Part shown: positions 27,931 to 36,791 of the stretch, piece by piece
Layout: every line of letters starts with the position of its first letter
Position numbering within the stretch: the stretch's first letter is position 1
From: JACVRN01 sp036389255
GTDB taxonomy: Bacteria > Acidobacteriota > Blastocatellia > Pyrinomonadales > Pyrinomonadaceae
Direction of reading: 5' to 3'
NCBI GenBank assembly: GCA_036389255.1
Contig: DASVQI010000041.1
Coordinates: 62,001 to 126,000, forward strand
DNA length: 64,000 nt
The notes under the pieces: model-generated
Databases searched by the model: none
What the model saw: only the letters and a program-made list of their open reading frames with translations
Told to the model about the DNA's origin: nothing
Made by a program: the position numbers and the translations under genes

Positions 27931-27983
27931 GAGCTTGATTCATACGCTTCATTGATTCAATGAAGCGTATGAATCAAGCTCTT
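27929..27983 (+). terminator. Perfect 27-bp palindrome after pabB
   Basis: Arms 27929-27955 and 27957-27983 are fully complementary around one base, beginning at the pabB stop codon (AAGAGCTTGATTCATACG outer part). It separates pabB from pabC. The right arm ends CTCTT, with CTTACTTACG after it. Confidence 0.75.
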
Positions 27984-28070
27984 CTTACTTACGCATTTTT
28001 CATGTATCCTGCACGCTGTTCCGAAGCCGTCCGAAATTTTCCATGCTTGAAGCGGAGCGATTCCAGAGGC

Positions 28071-28931
28071 GTGCATTCGCGCATTATTCTCAATAATAAA
28101 CTGCTGGACGGCGCGAGCGCGCGGCTTCCTGCCATCACGCCCGCGACGCTTTACGGTCGCGGAGTCTTCACCACTCTGGCGATACACGACGACCATCCAT
28201 TTCTCTGGCAAGAGCACTGGGCGCGGCTTATGTTGCACGCAGACCTCGCGGGGGTTAATCGAAGCTCGATTGATGAAGAAAAGACGCTCGCCTCTCTCAA
28301 GCGTCTCATTGAAGCCAACAAGGTGAGCGAAGGACGAGCCCGCATCACGCTGCTGTCAAACTCTGCCCCGGAAGGCTTCTGGAGTCTGAATGATGAAGGG
28401 GAAGCGCCGGAAACGCATCTACTAATCATGACCGGAGAAGCTCACGCGCCGCCTGCGGACGCGCTTGCCCTGACAGTCTCGCCCTATCGCATCAACACTC
28501 TCTCGCCGCTCGCGGGCGTGAAGTCGGTCAACTACATGGAGCGCCTTATCGCACGGGAGGAGGCACACGCGCGCGATTTTCATGAAGCCGTGGTCATGAA
28601 TGAGCGCGGCGAGGTCGTATCCGCCACGATGGCTAATATCTTCTGGGTCAAAGACGGCACGCTTCATACGCCAGCCCTACAGACGGGCGCGCTCGCGGGC
28701 ACTACGCGCGCACGCATCCTTGAGCTTGCGGAAGACCTCGGCATCCCCGTCATAGAAGGCGTCAACGAGCTTGCGCAGCTAGGAGACGCGAACGAAATCT
28801 TTCTCACCTCCGCAGGGCTGGGCGTGGCGCTGGTCACAACCTTCGACTTTCATCACTACACAGTCCCCGTAGGCTCTGTCGCGCTACGGCTGCGCGAAGC
28901 CTTCCGCCAGCTTATTCTTCACAACGAATAA
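28071..28931 (+). CDS. pabC: Aminodeoxychorismate lyase (class IV aminotransferase fold)
   Basis: PLP enzyme that makes 4-aminobenzoate and pyruvate from the PabB product. Fold-type IV features: GRGVFTTLAI near the start, the catalytic lysine in LAGVKSVNYMERL, NERGEVVSATMANIFWVKDG, and TSAGLGVALVTTF. Branched-chain or D-amino-acid aminotransferases share the fold, but the neighbour pabB points to PabC. The reading frame opens at 27960 inside the palindrome; homologous sequence starts with HSRIILNNKLLDG, so GTG 28071 is taken as start, without a strong ribosome binding site. Confidence 0.82.
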   Translation: MHSRIILNNKLLDGASARLPAITPATLYGRGVFTTLAIHDDHPFLWQEHWARLMLHADLAGVNRSSIDEEKTLASLKRLIEANKVSEGRARITLLSNSAPEGFWSLNDEGEAPETHLLIMTGEAHAPPADALALTVSPYRINTLSPLAGVKSVNYMERLIAREEAHARDFHEAVVMNERGEVVSATMANIFWVKDGTLHTPALQTGALAGTTRARILELAEDLGIPVIEGVNELAQLGDANEIFLTSAGLGVALVTTFDFHHYTVPVGSVALRLREAFRQLILHNE

Positions 28932-29075
28932 GCGTGAGCCTTGAGTCCCTGATGTCTGCGGCCCTGTCGCAACTGTTGCGTTTTCCGTGCTATCATACGT
29001 GGCAGTAAATGGCTCAAAAAAAGGTTCCCGCATAAATTTTATCGCGCTGTATTACAACAGGAGGATGCACTTGAG

Positions 29076-30173
29076 ATGGCTACTGAATTGAGACGCGCCG
29101 ACACGTCTATGGATAAGATAGAAGAGTTGCTGGGCGACGGGGCGCGCACGCTTCTGGATCATACCTCGACGACTATTTCTAAAGACGAGCTTCAACTGCC
29201 GGGGCCGGACTTCGTAGACCGCGTCTGGGCTCTCTCGGACAGGAATCCTGCGGTGCTGCGCTCGCTTCAGGCGCTGTTTGACAACGGGCGGCTGGCGGGC
29301 ACTGGCTACCTTTCCATACTGCCGGTTGACCAGGGCATAGAGCACTCGGCGGGCGCGTCGTTCGCGCCTAATCCGCAGTACTTCGACCCCGCGAAAATCG
29401 TTGAGCTTGCCATAGAGGGCGGCTGCAATGCCGTGGCTTCAACCTTCGGCGTGCTCGGGTCGGTCGCGCGCCGCTTCGCGCACAAGATTCCTTTCATCGT
29501 CAAGGTAAATCACAACGAGCTGCTGACTTATCCGAACAGGTTCGATCAGGTGCTCTTCGGCACAGTCGAGCAGGCGCGCGACATGGGAGCGGTCGCCGTG
29601 GGCGCAACCATCTACTTCGGCTCGGAGGAATCCACGCGGCAGATAACGGAAATCAGCCAGTCGTTCGCCTTTGCTCACGAGCTTGGGATGGCAACTATTC
29701 TCTGGTGCTACCTGCGCAATCCCAAGTTCAAGACCAAAGAGGGCGACATGCACGCGTCTGCGGATTTGACGGGACAGGCAAATCACCTCGGCGTCACCAT
29801 AGAGGCGGACATCATCAAGCAGAAGCTGCCCGAGCGAAACGGCGGCTACAACTCGCTCAACGTAGAGAGCAGCTACGGCAAGACGAACAAGCTCGTCTAT
29901 GAAAAGCTGACCTCCGATAATCCCATAGACCTCGTGCGCTATCAGGTGGCGAACTGCTACATGGGTCGCTGCGGCTTGATTAACTCCGGCGGCGAATCCA
30001 AGGGAGCATCTGATTTGGCAGAGGCAGTACGCACAGCCGTCATCAACAAGCGCGGCGGCGGCATGGGACTAATTTCGGGGCGCAAAGCCTTTCAGCGTCC
30101 TATGGCCGAAGGCGTGCAGCTACTCAACGCCATTCAGGACGTTTACCTGACGGAAGAAATCACGGTCGCCTAA
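29076..30173 (+). CDS. fbaB: Class I fructose-bisphosphate aldolase (FbaB/DhnA type)
   Basis: Glycolytic/gluconeogenic aldolase using a Schiff-base lysine. Long N-terminus (STTISKDELQLPGPDFVDRV), PVDQGIEHSAG, ACNAV-like strand EGGCNAVASTFGVLG, the IVKVNHNELLTYP segment, and the phosphate-binding INSGGESKG near residue 308 are typical of this archaeal/bacterial type. 365 residues fits. AGGAGG occurs 11 bases before ATG 29076. A strong terminator follows. Confidence 0.95.
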   Translation: MATELRRADTSMDKIEELLGDGARTLLDHTSTTISKDELQLPGPDFVDRVWALSDRNPAVLRSLQALFDNGRLAGTGYLSILPVDQGIEHSAGASFAPNPQYFDPAKIVELAIEGGCNAVASTFGVLGSVARRFAHKIPFIVKVNHNELLTYPNRFDQVLFGTVEQARDMGAVAVGATIYFGSEESTRQITEISQSFAFAHELGMATILWCYLRNPKFKTKEGDMHASADLTGQANHLGVTIEADIIKQKLPERNGGYNSLNVESSYGKTNKLVYEKLTSDNPIDLVRYQVANCYMGRCGLINSGGESKGASDLAEAVRTAVINKRGGGMGLISGRKAFQRPMAEGVQLLNAIQDVYLTEEITVA

Positions 30174-30191
30174 GCCGTCACAGCCACAAAT

Positions 30192-30252
30192 CAAAAGTCC
30201 CGCGCTCCGAGTCGAAAGAGAGAGTTTTTAGACTTGGAGCGCGGGGCTTTTG
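30192..30252 (+). terminator. Terminator after the aldolase gene
   Basis: A stem of about 22 bases: CAAAAGTCCCGCGCTCCGAG pairs with CTTGGAGCGCGGGGCTTTTG, followed by TCTTG. Confidence 0.8.
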
Positions 30253-30373
30253 TCTTGTGACTTCCCTTCATAAATCCAACCGTAAGGCTCATCACGTAGA
30301 TTAGTTTTGGATTCACACGGTGGGCGAAAGAAATTTCGCCTGCGGTGGGACGAAACTATAAGGAGAAGAGTTT

Positions 30374-30838
30374 ATGAAAAAGTATGCCTTACACTTGCGC
30401 CTGTTGCTTCCCTTCCTGCTGGCTCTGCTCATCATGTCTTCGAGCGGGCTGCCACGGGCGACGGCGCAGGAAAAGAGTCTCTACGAGAGGCTCGGCGGCT
30501 ACAACGCCGTCGCGGCTGTGGTTGACGACTTCATAGGCCGTCTCGTAACGGACAAGAGATTCGAGCGCTTCTTCGTAGGCCACAGCAAGGATTCACAGAA
30601 GCGTATTCGCCAGCACATCGTTGACCAGTTATGCGCGGCTGCGGGCGGCCCCTGCATCTACACCGGGCGCAGCATGCGTGACTCGCACGAGGGTCTGAAC
30701 ATCTCCGAGGAAGACTGGAAAGCAGCCGTTGACCATCTTGTAGCCTCGCTGGACAAATTCAAGGTTGGAAAGCGCGAGAAGGACGACCTGCTCGGAGCCG
30801 TCTCGAAGTTCAAGCCCGACATTGTCGAGAAGAGATAG
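30374..30838 (+). CDS. Exported group I truncated haemoglobin
   Basis: 154 residues. A signal peptide (LLLPFLLALLIMSSSGLPRATAQ) precedes a group I globin: SLYERLGGYNAVAAVVDDF at the start, FFVGHSKDSQKRIRQHIVDQL, then GPCIYTGRSMRDSHEGLNIS with the likely proximal histidine in SHEGL. Truncated haemoglobins bind O2 or NO; most are cytoplasmic, so export to the periplasm is less usual though known in Acidobacteria-like genomes. AAGGAG before ATG 30374 is a good ribosome binding site. Confidence 0.88.
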   Translation: MKKYALHLRLLLPFLLALLIMSSSGLPRATAQEKSLYERLGGYNAVAAVVDDFIGRLVTDKRFERFFVGHSKDSQKRIRQHIVDQLCAAAGGPCIYTGRSMRDSHEGLNISEEDWKAAVDHLVASLDKFKVGKREKDDLLGAVSKFKPDIVEKR

Positions 30839-30894
30839 CAGGGCGGGCGCGCCGCTTGAAGCACTACACAATTTTCCACGAAGGAAACTTCTCT

Positions 30895-30936
30895 GGCCGG
30901 AAGCCAAAAGCCCCTCGCGCTTCCGGCCTCTTCTTT
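30895..30936 (+). terminator. Terminator after the globin gene
   Basis: GGCCGGAAGC pairs with GCTTCCGGCC, followed by TCTTCTTTT. Confidence 0.8.
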
Positions 30937-31123
30937 TCGCCCGGCCCGAGAGATAGAAAAGATATTTCTTTCGCCAAAAAAGCGTGAACTGTTTCGGCCA
31001 GATTCCCTGTCGGCTGCATTAGACCTCGCGCACCATAGAGTAGTATAAAGTTAAAGTTGAAGGCTTGCCCCGCCCCGCAATCGCTGGTTGCGGAAGAAGC
31101 CAAAGAGAGCGAGAAAGGTGCCA

Positions 31124-31327
31124 ATGGCAGAAAACGAACGACCTAAAGTTACCAACGAGATTTCCGACGAAACCGGACAGTACGACGCGCGCTTTATTCT
31201 CTGGCGGCAGTTCTGCGCGCAGAACAACATTCCAGTCGAAACCCTCCCCAGCGACCTGAGCGGCGAAGTCAGAGATAAGTGGGATAAGCTGAAAGAAGAG
31301 AGACTTAACAAGCAAGAGAAGGGCTAG
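31124..31327 (+). CDS. Small protein of unknown function
   Basis: 67 residues, acidic, beginning MAENERPKVTNEI with a helical middle (DARFILWRQFCAQNNIP) and a charged C-terminus. GAGAAAGGTG before ATG 31124 is a reasonable ribosome binding site. I do not recognise a family. A bidirectional hairpin follows. Confidence 0.6.
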   Translation: MAENERPKVTNEISDETGQYDARFILWRQFCAQNNIPVETLPSDLSGEVRDKWDKLKEERLNKQEKG

Positions 31328-31348
31328 AACAAATCAGGCCCGGACATT

Positions 31349-31392
31349 GAGAGCGTAGGCTCAGCGAAATTGCCGTTCCCGAGCCTACGCTC
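31349..31392. terminator. Bidirectional terminator
   Basis: GAGAGCGTAGGCTC pairs with GAGCCTACGCTCT; it lies between convergent genes and is flanked by short T- and A-rich stretches. Confidence 0.7.
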
Positions 31393-31417
31393 TTACACTC
31401 TTACGCTTTTACGCCTC

Positions 31418-32712
31418 TTAAAATCCGGCGCGCAGGCCCACGAACAGCCCTTGCGCCCAGAAGGGCGAGTCGCTAAAGCTGAAGGCCGGGTATCTGGGGC
31501 CTGACTTGAGAGGTATAGGCCCTTGCTCGAAGATGAGAAAAGGCACGAAAGACCAGTTAATATTTAAGTCTATCTGCTCGGCCGAGCGCGCGACCCGGTT
31601 GATGTAGAGAAAGTCGTACCCGGCAAAGGCTTCCAGATTACCTGTCAGCCGGTAGCCGATGCTGGCCTTCGCCTCGGGAAGGCCGGCGAAACGGCTGCGC
31701 TCGTACCTGCCAATATTCGTCTCAAGCGCCAGAAAACCTCCTGTTATTGTCTGGAACCCGACTGCATTCTGTCTAAAGGTAGAGCCGTTGATGTTGACCA
31801 GTTGACGCACGCCGCCCAGCGCTACCTTGCCCGACAATTCCAGCCTCAGCCTGCCCCGCGTGAGCTCCGTCTCCACGCCGCCCTGCCCGCCGTAGAAGCG
31901 GTTGCGAGCGTTAAACTCATCCGTCACCTGATAGAACTTGTCATCGGACGAACCGAGAGGATTTACATTGTTAAATCGGTGTCTATCTAAAACCGTGAGC
32001 CGTTCTTTCAAATCCAGAAAGCGAAAGCCCGCGAGCAGCCGAAAGCGGCAGCACAAACGCTCTCCCACATCATACACGGAGTTCAATTCACCTCCCTGTA
32101 GGTGGGTGGCCAGTGATGCCGTGAGGCTCCCTCTGGCTCCTAAGTTACCGGAGAGGAGATATGGCGGCTTGCTGAGTATCACGGTGTTGTAGGGCCGAAG
32201 GACAACCGGGATAGCAGTTGAAATGCTCTCGTTGAGGCTGCTAAGGAGCGCGGGCCGAGGTAGAAATAGCTGGCTTCAACTCCTACAGTTCGCCTCTGGT
32301 TCAGCCACATCCCCGCCGTTATGCGCCCCCCGCCCGAATTACCCGGACTCATCTCCGTGTCACCGACCAAGACCGCATCGCTTAGGCCGAAGGTGGCTCC
32401 GCTTCTCTGTGCCAGAGGCTGCAAATAGCTGCTCTTGATGCGCCAGTTCAGGTATTCGGCCCTGACCCAGTAGCGCTGCGCGTCCCCGGCCGCAACGCTA
32501 CCGGCGTCCGCCGCCCTCAATTCCCTTCCACTCTTTTCCGGACTCTTGTCAGGACTTTTCTTCTTCTCGGCCAGCGTGTCGGAGAGTGGGATTGATGTCA
32601 CATCTGCGACTCTCACAAAACTCCGCGCCGCGAGTTGCCTGTCAGCCTGCGCGAGCGCCTGCGTACAGCCGAGCGCTATCATTAATAGTGAAGTACAGAA
32701 GATTCGCTTCAT
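31418..32712 (-). pseudogene. BBP7-like outer-membrane barrel, frameshifted
   Basis: Two abutting frames (N-terminal 32712 to about 32243, C-terminal part to 31418) together match the intact paralogue at 32793-34103 from signal peptide (MKRIFCTSLLMIALG) to the terminal strands (FWAQGLFVGLRAGF). The switch is at about 32240-32250: the first frame reads GPRS and then an unrelated tail ending at 32179, while the second, read upstream without its apparent GTG start, gives SLNESISTAIPVV in register with the paralogue. One deleted base would explain it. Either a true pseudogene or a sequencing error. Confidence 0.8.
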
Positions 32713-32792
32713 GAGGTTATCCTTTCCTGATTATTTTAGAGAGCATCCGGGACTGAGAAAGAATCTCAGCCCCTTTCGACGGAGATGGCTTC

Positions 32793-34103
32793 TTAAAATC
32801 CCAGCCGCAAACCTACGGTCAAGCCGCGCGCCCAGAAGGGCGAATCGCTGTAGGTGAACGCGGGCATATTCGGCCCGCCTCTGGGCTCCGAGGGAAAGTC
32901 AATGCTTCGGTAAAAGGGGACGCGCACCCAGTTGATTCTAAAGTCTATCTGTTCGGCGGGCCTCGCCACTCCGCTCAAGTAGAGAAAATCATAACCGGCA
33001 AAGGCTTGTAGATTATCCACGAGTTGATAGCCTATGGTGGCCTTTGCCTCCGGCAGGATGACTAGCCGCGTACGTTCGTAGCGCCCCATGTTTGTACTCT
33101 CCAGCGCCAGAAAGCCGCCGGGGCTCTGCCTCTGTATGTTGAGACGGTCAATGAGAATGGTAGAGCCGTTGATGTTGACCAGTTGACGCACGCCGCCCAG
33201 CGCCACCTTGCCCGACAATTCCAGCCTCAGCCTGCCCCGCGTGAGCTCCGTCTCCACGCCGCCCTGCCCGCCGTAGAAGCGATTTCGCGTGGCAAACTCA
33301 TCCGTGATTATGAAGGAGAACTCGCTACCGTCTCCCAGAGTGCCTACATAGTTATATACAAGATTCTCTATAATCGTGAGCCGCTCTTTTAAATCCAGAA
33401 AGCGAACGCCCGCGAGCAGCTTGAGCGAACAGCAGCCGGTTTTGCCCAAATCATACACGCCGTTTAATTCGGCTCCCTGTAAGTGGCTGGCCAGAGAGGC
33501 CGTCAGGTTTCCTTTGGCTCTGGAGGGGAATGATATGGGAAAGTTAGAGCTAAAGTTGGAAAAGACAGGGATGAAAGGCCGCCCGATGAATGGAGAAGTG
33601 TCCGTGCCGGGGCCGCCCCCGCTCTGATTTATGGAGCGCGGGCCGAGGTAGAAATAGCTGGCTTCAACTCCTACAGTTCGCTTCTGGTTCAGCCACATCC
33701 CCGCCGTTATGCGCCCCCCGCCCGAATTACCGGGATTGACCTCTTGCCCGCCTACTAACACGTCGCCGGGCGCGCGCGCTGTAGAAAGGAAGCCGAAGGT
33801 CTGCGCCAAAATCGGCAGATAGCTCCCCTTGATGCGCCAGTTCAGATATTCCGCCCTGACCTGATAACGCTTTTTCTCTCCCGCAGAAGGATTGTCTGAG
33901 TCCGGCACGGCCGGTGCTCTTCCGCTCTCCTTCAGTCCGGTGTTAGCGCTTTTCGCTCTTTCAGGCAAAGTGTCGGAGAGAGGAATTGTTGTCACGTCCG
34001 CGACTCTCACAAAATTCTGAGCCGCCCGTTGCGCGTCACCCTGTCCGAGCGCCTGCGCATATAGCACCATGATGAATAGTGAGCTACAGAAGATTCGCTT
34101 CAT
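32793..34103 (-). CDS. BBP7-like outer-membrane beta-barrel protein
   Basis: 436-residue exported protein: signal peptide (IFCSSLFIMVLYAQALGQG), a disordered linker rich in Ser/Lys/Pro, then the BBP7 pattern VRAEYLNWRIKGSYLP, a GNSGGGRITAGMWLN strand and VGVEASYFYLGPR, followed by repeating amphipathic strands ending in Phe. BBP7 proteins are best known from Planctomycetes as barrel proteins of unknown role. It forms a tandem pair with the frameshifted copy downstream; identity is highest in the barrel and near the N-terminus. Confidence 0.82.
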   Translation of the reverse strand: MKRIFCSSLFIMVLYAQALGQGDAQRAAQNFVRVADVTTIPLSDTLPERAKSANTGLKESGRAPAVPDSDNPSAGEKKRYQVRAEYLNWRIKGSYLPILAQTFGFLSTARAPGDVLVGGQEVNPGNSGGGRITAGMWLNQKRTVGVEASYFYLGPRSINQSGGGPGTDTSPFIGRPFIPVFSNFSSNFPISFPSRAKGNLTASLASHLQGAELNGVYDLGKTGCCSLKLLAGVRFLDLKERLTIIENLVYNYVGTLGDGSEFSFIITDEFATRNRFYGGQGGVETELTRGRLRLELSGKVALGGVRQLVNINGSTILIDRLNIQRQSPGGFLALESTNMGRYERTRLVILPEAKATIGYQLVDNLQAFAGYDFLYLSGVARPAEQIDFRINWVRVPFYRSIDFPSEPRGGPNMPAFTYSDSPFWARGLTVGLRLGF

Positions 34104-34187
34104 GAGCTTCGCCCCTCCCGATTGCTTTAGAGAATGTCTAATGCTCTTGAAAGAGTCCGCGCGTTTACAGAACTCCGAAGGCTGCTG

Positions 34188-34874
34188 CTAGAAATATCTT
34201 CCAATCGTGTGCGCGCCCGTGAGAAACGGGTTGGTCTTTCGCTCGCGCCCTATGGTCGTCTGCGGGCCGTGGCCGGAATATACCTCAACATCATCCCCGA
34301 GCGGGATGATTTTGTTCATCAGCGAATCCATCAACTGCTCGGTCGAGCCGCCGGGCAGGTCTGTCCGCCCGATTGAGCCCGCGAAGAGACAGTCGCCCAC
34401 GAAGACCTTCTTCTCGCGCTCGTTAAAGAGAACTACGTGGCCGGGCGTGTGCCCCGGACAATGCAGGACTTTGAAAACAAGCTCTCCGACACGGTAATTC
34501 TCTCCGTCCGTCCAGTAGCGGTCAACGGCGGGCGGCTCTTCGTAATCGAAGCCGTAGAGCGGCCACTGCGCGCGAGGAATACCTATCCACTCGGGCTGCT
34601 CCGCGAGCGCCAGGTAAAGCGGCTCGTCAGCTTCGTGAATCAGCACGAGCGCTTCGGGCCGCAGTTTTTTAAGACTTGCCACGCCGCCCACGTGGTCTAG
34701 GTGCGCGTGAGTCAACGCAATCGCCTGTAGATTAAGCCCGTGCTTATCCAGCGCCTCTGCTATTCTCTCCGCCTCGTCGCCGGGGTCTACGCAGATGGCC
34801 TGACGCGTCTTTTCACATCCGAGGATGCGCGTCTGCTGTTGAAAGGCCGTGACCGTAAGCTCTTCTATAATCAT
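34188..34874 (-). CDS. MBL-fold hydrolase, glyoxalase II-like
   Basis: 228 residues with the metal motif THAHLDH near residues 55-61 and further ligands in HCPGHTPGH, VGDCLFAGSIGRTDLPGG and YSGHGPQTTIGRE. This is the short, YcbL/GloB-like type of hydroxyacylglutathione hydrolase; the C-terminal substrate-binding helical domain of true GloB is missing, so the substrate may be another thioester or the protein may act on persulphides. It is divergent from amrS. Confidence 0.88.
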   Translation of the reverse strand: MIIEELTVTAFQQQTRILGCEKTRQAICVDPGDEAERIAEALDKHGLNLQAIALTHAHLDHVGGVASLKKLRPEALVLIHEADEPLYLALAEQPEWIGIPRAQWPLYGFDYEEPPAVDRYWTDGENYRVGELVFKVLHCPGHTPGHVVLFNEREKKVFVGDCLFAGSIGRTDLPGGSTEQLMDSLMNKIIPLGDDVEVYSGHGPQTTIGRERKTNPFLTGAHTIGRYF

Positions 34875-34918
34875 GGTTCTTCGGACACCTTAAACTCTTC
34901 GATTTTCATCTAAAGGAG

Positions 34919-34924
34919 TATAAT
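34919..34924 (+). promoter_or_regulatory. Promoter -10 box before amrS
   Basis: A perfect TATAAT at 34919-34924; the best -35 match (CTTCGA, 16-base spacer) is weak. It lies 44 bases before ATG 34968. Confidence 0.4.
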
Positions 34925-34967
34925 TCCTCACCGGAATTTCCGCTATTTTTGAAGAGGTTTTAAGACA

Positions 34968-36041
34968 ATGCCAATGGGTGCGCGCTCGGCTTCTCTGGCC
35001 GATGTTCTGGACGATTTGACGGCCGAAGGTGCCGCAGAATTAACCGAGCATATTAATGATAAAGATTTACGCTGCTATGCCTGCGGCCATCGCTGCCTGA
35101 TTCGAGAAGGCAAGCGAGGTATCTGCAAGGTACGCTACAACGAAACGGGCCGCCTGATGGTGCCGAAGAATTACGTCGCGGCGCTTGCGTGTGACCCGAC
35201 TGAGAAGAAGCCGTTTTTTCACGCCATGCCGGGCTCCGACACTTTGACCTTCGGCATGTTGGGCTGCGACCTACACTGCGGCTACTGCCAGAACTGGCTG
35301 ACCTCGCAGGCGCTCAGGGACGAGGCGGCCGGGACTGCGCCTAAGATTGTCACGGCGGAAAAGCTAGTCTCTCTGGCGCACGCTTACGGGGCTTCTATGG
35401 TCGGCTCAAGTTATAACGAGCCGTTGATAACAGCCGAATGGGCCGTGGATGTCTTCAAGCTTGCGAAGCCCGCAGGCTTCAGGACGGCCTTCATCTCGAA
35501 CGGCAACGCGACGCCGCAGGTGCTGGATTACCTTCGCCCTTGGACGGATTGCTACAAGATTGATTTGAAGTCTATGAGCGACAGCAACTATCGCAAGCTG
35601 GGCGGCGTGGTTGATAACATTCTGGAGACGGTCAAGATGGTTCACGAGCGCGGCTTCTGGGAAGAGATAGTCACGCTTGTCATCCCCGGCTTCAACGATT
35701 CCGGGGACGAGATTCGTCGCGCCGCAGACTTTATAGCAAGCGTTTCGCCGGACATCCCGTGGCACGTGACCGCGTTTCATCAAGACTACAACATGACGGA
35801 GAACGCCAACACGACGGCAGAGCAGTTGATACGAGCCTGCGAGATTGGGCGCGAGGCAGGGCTCAGGTACGTCTACGCCGGGAACCTGCCCGGACGCGTC
35901 GGCCGGTGGGAGAACACCTATTGCCACTCCTGCGACGAGCTTCTGGTGGAGCGCTACGGCTACATCATAAAGCAGGTGAAGGTCACGCGTGACGGACACT
36001 GTCCCGAGTGCAGGACGGCTATTCCGGGCATCTGGTCTTAA
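34968..36041 (+). CDS. amrS: AmmeMemoRadiSam-system radical SAM enzyme
   Basis: Radical SAM protein of 357 residues. The cluster motif CDLHCGYC (Cys100, 104, 107; CxxxCxxC) is preceded by a cysteine group at 36, 39, 43 and 53 (CYACGHRCLI, GICKVR) and followed by a C-terminal CHSC/CPEC pair; both extra groups suit zinc or a second cluster. These features define AmrS, encoded in many genomes with AmrA and a Memo-like AmrB. Neither partner is in this window. Reaction unknown. Confidence 0.92.
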   Translation: MPMGARSASLADVLDDLTAEGAAELTEHINDKDLRCYACGHRCLIREGKRGICKVRYNETGRLMVPKNYVAALACDPTEKKPFFHAMPGSDTLTFGMLGCDLHCGYCQNWLTSQALRDEAAGTAPKIVTAEKLVSLAHAYGASMVGSSYNEPLITAEWAVDVFKLAKPAGFRTAFISNGNATPQVLDYLRPWTDCYKIDLKSMSDSNYRKLGGVVDNILETVKMVHERGFWEEIVTLVIPGFNDSGDEIRRAADFIASVSPDIPWHVTAFHQDYNMTENANTTAEQLIRACEIGREAGLRYVYAGNLPGRVGRWENTYCHSCDELLVERYGYIIKQVKVTRDGHCPECRTAIPGIWS

Positions 36042-36062
36042 GGAAGAGCGGCTGGCTGCCTT

Positions 36063-36791
36063 ATGAATAAGCGTCCCCTGCCGGAAGCACAACGGGTCGA
36101 GGCCATTGTCTTCGACTTGGACGACACTATCGTTGACACGTTCAAGCTGCTGATAGAGCCTCTGGAGTCGGAAGCAGCAACAGCTATGCTGGCGGCTTCA
36201 ACGCCGGAAGCGGATGCAGGACAGATAACGGAGCTGATACTACGGCTCAGACGAGACGCGCCGGAAAGAGTAGATGAGCTGCTGGCTCAAAATCTTCCGT
36301 GGCTCACTGAAGAAGCGTTAGAAGCTCGCCGCTCGGTCTTCGCGCACGCCTCGCTCGACAATCTTCACATAGAGCCGCCCGTGCGCGAGATGCTGCAAGA
36401 ATTATCCACGCGTTACGATACCTACCTGTTGACGGTTGGCCGCGCGGACTTTCAAAACAGAAAGCTGGACAGGCTTTCTATACGCGGGCTCTTCAAGGCA
36501 ATCACCGTTCTCCCTCCCCACAGCGAAGAGACAAAGGAACGATGGCTGTCGTCTCTCACGGGTAGCGGCTACCGCGCGGAATCCGTGATAGTGGTCGGGA
36601 ATCGTCTGGATAACGAGATACGGGCCGGAAACAGGCTGGGAATGGTGACCGTCTGGGTAAGACGCGGCGAAGGCTCCGGCCTTGTCCCATGCGACGAGAC
36701 GGGAGAGCCCGATTACGTCATCTCGGACATCGCGGAGTTCCCCGAGATTCTGGCTAAAATCGAATCCTCACGGCAGCGCTTAAAAATTTGA
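36063..36791 (+). CDS. HAD-family hydrolase
   Basis: 242 residues with HAD motif I FDLDDTIVDT (nucleophile Asp19), motif II LLTVGRADFQNRK, and the motif III/IV region VIVVGNRLDNEIRAGNRLGM. The cap is an alpha-helical insert between motifs I and II. Probable phosphatase of unknown substrate. It overlaps the 3' end of nagZ on the other strand by 12 bases. Confidence 0.88.
   Translation: MNKRPLPEAQRVEAIVFDLDDTIVDTFKLLIEPLESEAATAMLAASTPEADAGQITELILRLRRDAPERVDELLAQNLPWLTEEALEARRSVFAHASLDNLHIEPPVREMLQELSTRYDTYLLTVGRADFQNRKLDRLSIRGLFKAITVLPPHSEETKERWLSSLTGSGYRAESVIVVGNRLDNEIRAGNRLGMVTVWVRRGEGSGLVPCDETGEPDYVISDIAEFPEILAKIESSRQRLKI

Noticed and set aside
27960..28070. Longer N-terminus for PabC
   Set aside because: It starts inside the palindrome and its sequence does not fit the family; homologous sequence begins at 28071.
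32179..32182. Two separate overlapping barrel genes
   Set aside because: Comparison with the adjacent intact paralogue shows one gene with a frame change; the second part lacks a signal peptide.
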